Assembly: GCA_034428935.1 (NCBI GenBank) | Contig: DAOUHB010000171.1 | Coordinates: 1-19,222, forward strand | From: JAAYZQ01 sp034428935 | Lineage (GTDB): Bacteria; Chloroflexota; Anaerolineae; JAAYZQ01 | Length of the DNA stretch: 19,222 nt | Reading direction: 5' to 3' | Part shown: piece by piece, positions 13,357 to 19,222 of the stretch | Position numbering within the stretch: position 1 is the stretch's first letter | Layout of the letters: every line of letters begins with the position of its first letter | Translations under genes and position numbers: made by a program | The notes under the pieces: generated by a model | The model's input: only the letters and a program-made list of their open reading frames with translations | Database searches by the model: none | Told to the model about the DNA's origin: nothing

Positions 13357-14336
13357 CCGCTATTACCCGTTTCCAGCTCCGCAATCAGTGGGCATGGGCG
13401 TCGGGTGCCCTGGTCATCGCGCTTATCGCCCCTTTAATTCTCCCGAGTTACTGGCTGCACGTGGTCATCGTCGCCCTGTTCTACGCAGCCCTGGCTTCCA
13501 GTTGGTCGTTCCTGGCAGGTTACGCGGGTCAGTTCTCGTGGGCGCACATGGCCTTCATGGCCATCGGTGCTTATACTTCAGGTATCCTCGGACGATACTT
13601 GAACCTGCCGCCGCTGCCGGGCATGGTGCTGGGCACCTTGGCTTCAGGGTTGGCCGGCCTGGCCATTGGCGCGCTGGTGCTCCGTTTCAAGGCAACCTAC
13701 CTGGCCCTGTTCACCATTGCCTTCTCGGAGATCTTGCGCATTGTGCTGAAAGCTGAGGCTGACATTACGCGAGGCGATCTGGGCCTATCCCTGGCGCCTC
13801 TTTTCGGCAATACCATCTCCAAAGCTCCATATTACTACACGATGTTGGCCATCTTGCTGGGGTCTTTGCTCGTCTTGTACTGGCTGACCAGGTCGCGGGT
13901 AGGCATGTTTGTCAAAGCCATTCGGGAAGATGAACAAGCTGCTGCCGCTCGAGGCGTGGACGTCGTACGCTACAAGGTCTTGAGCTTTGTCGTCACCAGC
14001 ATGATCGCCGGCCTGGCGGGGACGTTCTCTGCCCACTATATCACGATCATAACCCCCAACATCCTGGTCCTGCCGCAAATGGGCGTAGTGATGGCCATGG
14101 CCATCATTGGCGGTGTCGAGAGCCTGATCGCTGCTGCCCTCGGGGGGATCATCATCCAGGTTAGCCTCGAACTGCTGCGAGAGTTTGGAGCCTGGCGGCT
14201 GGTGCTCTTTGGGGCGCTGTTGGTCATCACCTTGCGCTTTGCCCGCAACGGCCTGATCGCCCCTCTCTTTCAGCGTTTGTTTCACCTGGGGCCTCGGGCC
14301 GAGTTGCAGAAGGAGGCCACAAGCGATGGAGCTTGA
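13353..14336 (+). CDS. livM: ABC transporter permease LivM-type
   Basis: The second channel subunit, 327 residues with about nine hydrophobic segments. Family features are AGYAGQFSWAHMAFMAIGAY, the RFKATYLALFTIAFSEILRI helix, TRSRVGMFVKAIREDEQAAA with ARGVDVVRYK for coupling to the ATPases, and MAMAIIGGVESLIAAALGGI near the end. The C-terminal 20 or so residues are polar. It overlaps livH by 4 nt and livG by 11 nt. The livG ribosome-binding site (aggagg) lies inside its last codons. Confidence 0.95.
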   Translation: MTAITRFQLRNQWAWASGALVIALIAPLILPSYWLHVVIVALFYAALASSWSFLAGYAGQFSWAHMAFMAIGAYTSGILGRYLNLPPLPGMVLGTLASGLAGLAIGALVLRFKATYLALFTIAFSEILRIVLKAEADITRGDLGLSLAPLFGNTISKAPYYYTMLAILLGSLLVLYWLTRSRVGMFVKAIREDEQAAAARGVDVVRYKVLSFVVTSMIAGLAGTFSAHYITIITPNILVLPQMGVVMAMAIIGGVESLIAAALGGIIIQVSLELLREFGAWRLVLFGALLVITLRFARNGLIAPLFQRLFHLGPRAELQKEATSDGA

Positions 14337-15054
14337 AATTCAGAGGGTGGTCAAGCGCTTCGGCGGCATTCAAGCTCTGAATGGCATCTCGCTGCGCATC
14401 TCTGGCAACGAGCTCGTTGGCCTCATCGGTCCCAATGGGTCGGGGAAAACCACTTTGGTCAATACCATCGGCGGCGTATACCAGCCTGACAGCGGCAAGA
14501 TCCTCTTGAACGGGCGGAGCATCGGCAATCTCCAGGCCAACGATGTGGTTCGGTACGGCGTTGGGCGTACCTTCCAGGTGCCGCGTGCCTTTCGCCGGAT
14601 GACGGTGATGGAGAACATGCTGGTTCCCGCCCTGGCTCTCTATCCCGAGAGGGGACGCAAGGTCTGGGAAAAGCGTGCGCGAGAGGTGCTTGACTTTCTC
14701 ACCATGGATCACCTGCGGAATGACTATGCCCGCAGCCTCTCGGGCGGACAGCAGAAACTCCTTGAGCTAGGGCAGATATTGATGACCGAGCCCGAATTGC
14801 TCATGCTGGACGAGCCCTTTGCCGGCGTACACCCCAGACTAATGGAGACCATCTTCGAGTACATCACCACCGTCCACGCCCAGGGCAAGGCGTTCCTCAT
14901 CATCAGCCACGACATGAACTCTATCTTTACCCTCAGCCAGCGCCTGGTGGTGCTCAGCTACGGCGACATCATTGCCGATGGCCCCCCGGAGGTGGTCAAG
15001 CACGACGAAGGTGTGATCAAAGCGTATCTGGGAGATGAGGCCGAAGATGCTTGA
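14326..15054 (+). CDS. livG: ABC transporter ATP-binding protein LivG-type
   Basis: One of two nucleotide-binding subunits powering the LivHM channel, 242 residues. Walker A is GPNGSGKTT (about residues 35-43), the Q-loop region is GRTFQVPRAF, the ABC signature is SLSGGQQKLLELGQ, Walker B is ELLMLDEPFAG and the switch histidine is in IISHDM. The C-terminal stretch VVLSYGDIIADGPPEVVKHD followed by VIKAYLG is typical of LivG. The ATG 14326 has aggagg (14311-14316) 9 nt upstream, inside livM. It overlaps livF by 8 nt. Confidence 0.96.
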   Translation: MELEIQRVVKRFGGIQALNGISLRISGNELVGLIGPNGSGKTTLVNTIGGVYQPDSGKILLNGRSIGNLQANDVVRYGVGRTFQVPRAFRRMTVMENMLVPALALYPERGRKVWEKRAREVLDFLTMDHLRNDYARSLSGGQQKLLELGQILMTEPELLMLDEPFAGVHPRLMETIFEYITTVHAQGKAFLIISHDMNSIFTLSQRLVVLSYGDIIADGPPEVVKHDEGVIKAYLGDEAEDA

Positions 15055-15745
15055 GATAAACAACCTGCACGTGGGGTATTACAGGGACCTGACGATCTTG
15101 CAGGGCGTTTCCCTGCGGGCTCGTCAGGGGCAAATCACTGCCGTGCTGGGGCCCAATGGCGTGGGCAAGTCCACCTTGCTCAAAGCCATCTTTGGCTTTG
15201 TCAAGCCCCAACAGGGCCAGGTGCGCTTCGCGGGGGAGGATATTGCCGGGACGCCCGCACACCAACTGGTCAGGCTGGGGATTTCTTATATTCCGCAGCG
15301 CCAGAGCGTCTTCCCGCACATGACCGTCGAAGAGAACCTGGAACTGGGGGCCTGGTCGTTCCGCAAAGATGCGGCCCGCATCCGGCAAAAGCTGGAGGCA
15401 AACTACCAACGCTTTTCCATCCTGCGAGACCGGCGCCACTCCCCGGCGGGAGAGCTCTCCGGCGGCATGCAGCGCATGGTAGAGCTGGGTCGCTCGATGA
15501 TGACCGACCCCAGGCTGCTCCTGGTGGACGAGCCGACGGCCGGGCTGGCCATTATGCTGTCGCGAGAAGTGTACCGCCTGCTGGGCCAGTTGAAAGAGGA
15601 AGGTCTCACTATCTTGTTGGTGGACCAGAATATCCGCGCAGCGATCAAGGCTGCCGACTATGTGTATGTGCTGGAATTGGGCCACAACCGCCACGAAGGG
15701 CCGCGGGAAGCCTTCACCGACCTCAAGAAAGCCCTGTGGCTCTAG
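15047..15745 (+). CDS. livF: ABC transporter ATP-binding protein LivF-type
   Basis: The second nucleotide-binding subunit, 232 residues from ATG 15047. Walker A GPNGVGKST, Q-loop YIPQRQSVFPHMTVEENLEL, signature ELSGGMQRMVELG, Walker B RLLLVDEPTAGLA and the LivF-type switch LVDQN are visible. An in-frame ATG four codons earlier (15035) has no usable spacing to a ribosome-binding site. The start at 15047 has gagg about 6 nt upstream and gives the usual LivF beginning MLEINNLHVGYY. The Gln in place of the switch His is normal for LivF proteins. The gene overlaps livG by 8 nt and is followed 11 nt later by the amidohydrolase. Confidence 0.95.
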   Translation: MLEINNLHVGYYRDLTILQGVSLRARQGQITAVLGPNGVGKSTLLKAIFGFVKPQQGQVRFAGEDIAGTPAHQLVRLGISYIPQRQSVFPHMTVEENLELGAWSFRKDAARIRQKLEANYQRFSILRDRRHSPAGELSGGMQRMVELGRSMMTDPRLLLVDEPTAGLAIMLSREVYRLLGQLKEEGLTILLVDQNIRAAIKAADYVYVLELGHNRHEGPREAFTDLKKALWL

Positions 15746-15756
15746 AGAGGAAGCAC

Positions 15757-17358
15757 ATGCCAAGCCTCATTCTCTATAACGGCAAGTTTATCACACAGGA
15801 CCTGGATTTCCCTCAAGTCACGGCTGTCGCTATCCGCCAGGACAGGTTCCTGGCGCTCGGAGACGATGCCGAGATCCTGACCCTGGCCGGGCCTCATACC
15901 CGGTCCATCGATCTGGAAGGCCACCTGGTATTGCCCGGACTGGTCGACGCCCATTTTCACTATCGCAAATGGGCGCTCGAGCGCCACCGGCTACGGCTGG
16001 CGGAGGCGACGTCGCTCTCTGACCTGCGCCAGCGGCTAGCTGAAAAGGCCAGGGAGGTACCTCCCGGCCAGTGGATCGTCGCCATGGGCTGGAGCGAGAG
16101 CCGATGGCCTGAGGGGCGTATGCCGAGCCGGGCCGACCTGGACGCTGCGGCACCCGCGCAGCGCGTCGTGCTCTGGCGGTACGACGGGCACCTGGCCGTG
16201 GTCAACTCGCGGGCCCTCGAAGAAGTGGGCATTACCGAGGACACTCCGGATCCGCCGGGCGGCATCATCGATCGCGATGAAACGGGACAGCCGACGGGCA
16301 TCCTGCGGGATCAGGCCATCAACGTGGTCAATGCTGCCATCCCCCCGCCTGCCGAAGAGGACATCGTCGCCGCCATGCGCAAAGGATTCCCTGTCCTCCA
16401 CCGACTGGGGCTCACCGGCGTGCACGATATGGGGTTGGTGGAGGGCGCCCCGCTCTTTCGCCCCTGGCAGCTACTGCGGGCAGCGGGCGAGTTGCCCCTG
16501 CGTGCCTGGGTGGCCATCCCTGCCGAGTGTCTGGACGAGGCTGTGGCTTTGGGTTTGCGCACCGGCTTTGGCGACGAGTACCTGGCGGTGGGACCTCTCA
16601 AGCTGTTCGCCGACGGCAGCCAGGGCGCTCGCACCGCGTGGATGCTGGAGCCGTACAAAGATGACGGTCTCGGGCTACCCACCACGCCGCCCGAGGAGCT
16701 CGCCGATGCCATCCGCCGCGCCGACGAGGCCGGGATATCTGTGGCCGTCCATGCCATCGGCGACCGGGCCAATCGGGAGGTGCTGGACATCTTCCAGCGC
16801 CTAAAGAGCAGCGGGCGAGCACGTGCCACGGCTCCACCCGCCAACCCCCATCGTATCGAACACGTGCAAAACATTCGCCTGGAGGACCTATCTCGGCTGG
16901 CACAACTGGGCATCGTGGCCTCGGTACAGCCGGTCCACCTCGTCGACGATCTTCCGGTAGTCGAGCAGTCCGTGGGCTCACGAGCACGCTTTACCTATGC
17001 CTTTCGCGACATGTGGGCCACCGGTGTGAGAATGGCCTTCGGCTCCGATTGTCCCGTGGCCGGCCCCAATCCCTTGTGGGGCATCCACGCCGCGGTCACC
17101 CGGCGGCAACGCGATGGCAACCCGCCGGGCGGCTGGTACCCCGCGCAGCGGCTGACGGTAGGCGAGGCGGTCTGGGGCTTTACCATGGGACCGGCCCTGG
17201 CTGCTGGCAGGCAGGCTGACCTGGGCAGTATCACACCTGGCAAGCTGGCAGACCTGGTCGTCCTGGATCGGGATATCCGGGTCATTGAGCCTATGGAGAT
17301 CGCCAACGTACAGATCGTAATGACAGTCCTGGGTGGGCAGGTGGTGCACGAGCGATAA
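15757..17358 (+). CDS. YtcJ-type metal-dependent amidohydrolase (Amidohydro_3)
   Basis: A 533-residue hydrolase of the amidohydrolase superfamily, in the group that includes YtcJ and N-substituted formamide deformylase. Likely metal ligands are all present: His66 and His68 in DAHFH, Lys282 in LKLFADGSQGART (candidate carboxylated lysine), His332 in VAVHAIGDRAN, His369 in HRIEHVQ, and Asp431 in FGSDCPV. The composite beta domain is formed by the N-terminus (LILYNGKFITQD) and C-terminus (ITPGKLADLVVLDRD). The ATG at 15757 with agagagga upstream is preferred to one seven codons earlier that overlaps livF. Lying 11 nt behind the transporter genes, it probably acts on the imported compound, perhaps removing an N-acyl or N-formyl group. 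The substrate is inferred only. Confidence 0.9.
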   Translation: MPSLILYNGKFITQDLDFPQVTAVAIRQDRFLALGDDAEILTLAGPHTRSIDLEGHLVLPGLVDAHFHYRKWALERHRLRLAEATSLSDLRQRLAEKAREVPPGQWIVAMGWSESRWPEGRMPSRADLDAAAPAQRVVLWRYDGHLAVVNSRALEEVGITEDTPDPPGGIIDRDETGQPTGILRDQAINVVNAAIPPPAEEDIVAAMRKGFPVLHRLGLTGVHDMGLVEGAPLFRPWQLLRAAGELPLRAWVAIPAECLDEAVALGLRTGFGDEYLAVGPLKLFADGSQGARTAWMLEPYKDDGLGLPTTPPEELADAIRRADEAGISVAVHAIGDRANREVLDIFQRLKSSGRARATAPPANPHRIEHVQNIRLEDLSRLAQLGIVASVQPVHLVDDLPVVEQSVGSRARFTYAFRDMWATGVRMAFGSDCPVAGPNPLWGIHAAVTRRQRDGNPPGGWYPAQRLTVGEAVWGFTMGPALAAGRQADLGSITPGKLADLVVLDRDIRVIEPMEIANVQIVMTVLGGQVVHER

Positions 17359-17447
17359 AGGCCGGCTCGACCCTCCTGGTCCCGACTCCCTGCCATCCAG
17401 GCCCTCGACGCCAAAGTCCTAAGAGAAACTGATAAGGAGATTCTGAA

Positions 17448-18728
17448 ATGGAAAGAAGACCGTACGAAAGCATTCCCCTGTGGGAGGTGGTAGAGGAGGA
17501 GCAGTGGAACGACTGGCATTGGCAAGTTGCTAACCGGGTGACGACCGTCGGCGAGTTGAGTCAGATCATCAACCTGACTGACGAAGAACAAGAGATCATC
17601 GAGAAGTCGCTGAACACCCTGCGGATGGCCATTACGCCCTACTATGCCAGCCTGATGCACCCCACGAATCCCACCTGCCCCATCCGGATGAGGGCTGTGC
17701 CCACCATTCGCGAGACAGAGATCGGCCCGGAGGACATGCTCGACCCCCTTCACGAGGACGTGGATTCACCCGTGCCGGGGCTCACCCATCGCTACCCCGA
17801 CCGGGTGCTGTTCCTGGTCACGGACCAGTGCTCCATGTATTGCCGTCACTGCACCCGGCGGCGGCTGGCCGGTGAGACGGACAAGCCGCGCCCCCTGTCC
17901 CAGATCAACGAGATGATCGCCTACGTCCGCGATACGAAGGGGGTGCGCGACGTTCTGGTGAGCGGCGGTGACCCCCTGACGCTGGCGACCGACAGGTTGG
18001 AATACATCGTGGCCAGGTTGCACGAGATCCCCCACGTCGAGCTCATCCGCTACGGCACCGCCGTGCCGGTGATGATGCCCCAGCGGATCACCGACGAATT
18101 GCTGAACATGCTGAAAAAATACCAGCCCGTCTGGCTCAACACTCACTTCCAGCACCCCAAGGAAATGACAACCGAGGCGCGACAGGCCCTGGCCAAACTG
18201 GCCGACGCCGGCATCGTGCTGGGCAATCAGAGCGTACTGGTCAAAGGCGTCAATGACTGCCCATACGTCATGAAAGAACTGGTCCAGCGCCTGGTGCAGA
18301 ACCGGGTCCGGCCTTATTATATCTATCAGTGCGATCTGGCGCGGGGAATCGCCCATTTCCGCACTTCCGTCGGCAAAGGGATAGAGATTATCGAACATCT
18401 GCGGGGGCATACCTCCGGTTTTGCCGTGCCCCAGTTCGTCGTGGACGTCCCCGGCGGCGGTGGCAAGACGGTGGTTAATCCCGAGTATGTGTTGAGCAGA
18501 AACGAGCGCACCGTGATCTTGCGCAACTACGAAGGCGTGATTGCAAAGTACGTTGAACCTGAGGACACGAGGTCTGGCGGTTGCCCGCAACAGTGCTGCA
18601 TATGTGAGGAACGCAAGAAACGTGGCCTTGATCAATTCAAGGTTGGCCTGGAGTGCCTGCTGAGTGGCGATCAGGTCAGCCTGGAGCTGGCCCATCTTGC
18701 CCGGCACGAGAGAAGCACACAGCCGTGA
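17448..18728 (+). CDS. kamA: Lysine 2,3-aminomutase
   Basis: A radical-SAM, PLP-dependent enzyme that moves the alpha-amino group of L-lysine to C3, giving beta-lysine. The 426-residue protein has the cluster motif CSMYCRHC (Cys128, 132, 135) and the PLP lysine in VPGGGGK (Lys340). It also has both acidic residues that bind the substrate epsilon-amino group, Asp296 (YQCDLARGIAHFRT) and Asp333 (FVVDVPGG). These align, at a constant offset of three, with Asp293, Asp330 and Lys337 of the Clostridium enzyme, so lysine specificity is supported over the glutamate aminomutase type. Zinc-type cysteines are Cys271 and the cluster at 379-386. ATG 17448 has taaggag 8 nt upstream. The 89-nt gap before it contains no clear promoter or terminator. 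Confidence 0.95.
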   Translation: MERRPYESIPLWEVVEEEQWNDWHWQVANRVTTVGELSQIINLTDEEQEIIEKSLNTLRMAITPYYASLMHPTNPTCPIRMRAVPTIRETEIGPEDMLDPLHEDVDSPVPGLTHRYPDRVLFLVTDQCSMYCRHCTRRRLAGETDKPRPLSQINEMIAYVRDTKGVRDVLVSGGDPLTLATDRLEYIVARLHEIPHVELIRYGTAVPVMMPQRITDELLNMLKKYQPVWLNTHFQHPKEMTTEARQALAKLADAGIVLGNQSVLVKGVNDCPYVMKELVQRLVQNRVRPYYIYQCDLARGIAHFRTSVGKGIEIIEHLRGHTSGFAVPQFVVDVPGGGGKTVVNPEYVLSRNERTVILRNYEGVIAKYVEPEDTRSGGCPQQCCICEERKKRGLDQFKVGLECLLSGDQVSLELAHLARHERSTQP

Positions 18729-18763
18729 TTGCCAGAGATCAAACACGACAGGAAGGAGAAGCT

Positions 18764-19222
18764 ATGACGGCCTTGATTGGTGTTCGGCGCGAGGACAAGA
18801 GCGACTGGGAGCGTCGGGTGCCCATCACCCCTCAAGACGCCGCCGAGCTGCAAGCGCAGGGGATCCCGATCATCGTGCAATCCTCTGCCATCCGCGCCTT
18901 TTCCGACCAGGAATTCGCGGCAGCAGGCGTCCCCGTGCAGCAGGATCTTGGCACCTGCTCCCTGATTTTCGGCATCAAGGAAATGCCGGAAGAGTTCTTC
19001 GAGCCCGGGAAGTCCTACGTCTTTTTCGCCCACGTCATCAAAGGACAGCCCTACAATATGTCGATGCTGCAGCGCATGCTCGATCTCGGCTGCACCCTCA
19101 TCGACTACGAGCGGGTGGTGGACGACAAGAACCGCCGCCTCATCTTTTTCGGCTGGCACGCGGGCGTTGCGGGGATGATCGACACCCTGTGGGCCCTGGG
19201 CCAGCGCCTGGCCTGGGAGGGA
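18764..19222 (+). CDS. Lysine-ketoglutarate-reductase/saccharopine-dehydrogenase-like protein, 3' partial
   Basis: 153 codons are visible and the gene runs off the window. The N-terminal domain is of the alanine dehydrogenase/transhydrogenase type (AlaDh_PNT_N). Its pattern matches that of lysine-ketoglutarate reductases: GVRREDKSDWERRVPITPQD, IIVQSSAIRAFSDQEF, IFGIKEMP, YVFFAHVIKGQPYNM, CTLIDYERVVDDKNRRLIFF, and AGMIDTLWALGQRL. Such enzymes join the lysine epsilon-amino group to 2-oxoglutarate with NAD(P)H, or run the reverse. The ATG at 18764 has aaggag 5 nt upstream, and the gene follows kamA by 35 nt, so they are probably cotranscribed. The cofactor domain and any saccharopine dehydrogenase part lie beyond the window, so the exact reaction is open. 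Confidence 0.82.
   Translation, partial: MTALIGVRREDKSDWERRVPITPQDAAELQAQGIPIIVQSSAIRAFSDQEFAAAGVPVQQDLGTCSLIFGIKEMPEEFFEPGKSYVFFAHVIKGQPYNMSMLQRMLDLGCTLIDYERVVDDKNRRLIFFGWHAGVAGMIDTLWALGQRLAWEG

Noticed and set aside
15047..15745. Missing switch histidine in LivF (D-Q-N instead)
   Set aside because: Gln at this place is characteristic of LivF-type subunits; the partner LivG keeps its histidine. It is not an anomaly.
17448..18728. Glutamate 2,3-aminomutase as identity for the aminomutase
   Set aside because: The two aspartates that bind the lysine side-chain amine (Asp296, Asp333) are kept. Glutamate enzymes replace them with other residues.
1..19222. tRNA, rRNA, CRISPR, prophage, toxin-antitoxin or transposase genes
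   Set aside because: I looked on both strands for tRNA arms, regular spacer-repeat arrays and familiar mobile-element proteins and saw none.

Overview
The window is high-GC bacterial DNA that looks like Chloroflexota (Anaerolineae/Caldilineae-like). The basis for this is indirect. The ABC-transporter lipoprotein has an acidic, repetitive Val-Glu-Lys linker of a kind I associate with that phylum. The first gene encodes a secreted multidomain protein ending in a hydrophobic 'FLPLIR' tail. The rpsB-tsf-pyrH-frr-uppS-cdsA order is widely conserved and is not diagnostic. No rRNA, tRNA, CRISPR array, insertion sequence or phage gene was recognised.

Layout. (1) 1-1467 (+): 3' part of a large secreted protein with an OB-fold-like module, two E-set/starch-binding-like modules and a DUF11 repeat. 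It converges on the next operon across a GC-rich hairpin and a short repeat-like spacer. (2) 1642-6150 (-): rpsB, tsf, pyrH, frr, uppS, cdsA. These cover ribosomal protein S2, elongation factor Ts, UMP kinase, ribosome recycling, undecaprenyl-diphosphate synthesis and CDP-diacylglycerol synthesis. They are read from a promoter at about 6270-6298 through a leader of about 110 nt. A good intrinsic terminator sits inside the operon between frr and uppS. (3) 6151-6452: divergent control region with two opposing promoters and two palindromes. (4) 6453-9406 (+): a TPR-GT-C fusion of the DUF2723 (protein O-mannosyltransferase-like) family overlapping by 4 nt an exported parvulin-type prolyl isomerase, then a strong terminator. 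(5) 9626-10420 (+): an IclR-family regulator with its own promoter. (6) 10421-11042: a 622-nt complex intergenic region with two related hairpins, an 18-bp tandem repeat, the best promoter in the window, a paired CCACGTGG motif and a long leader that may hold a small ORF. (7) 11043-19222 (+): a complete branched-chain/hydrophobic amino-acid type ABC transporter (livKHMGF), a YtcJ-type amidohydrolase, lysine 2,3-aminomutase (kamA), and the N-terminal part of a lysine-ketoglutarate-reductase-like dehydrogenase running off the end.

Reading of the right half. Import system, amidohydrolase, lysine aminomutase and lysine-reductase-like enzyme are co-directional and tightly packed, with an IclR regulator just upstream. 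I infer an inducible uptake and catabolic cluster for lysine or an N-acylated or beta-lysine derivative. Both kamA and the adjacent reductase belong to lysine-acting families, but they act on opposite ends of the molecule. That combination is the most interesting metabolic feature here. The cluster is also visibly less GC-rich than the genes to its left. All functional assignments come from reading the sequence by eye; no database search was run.
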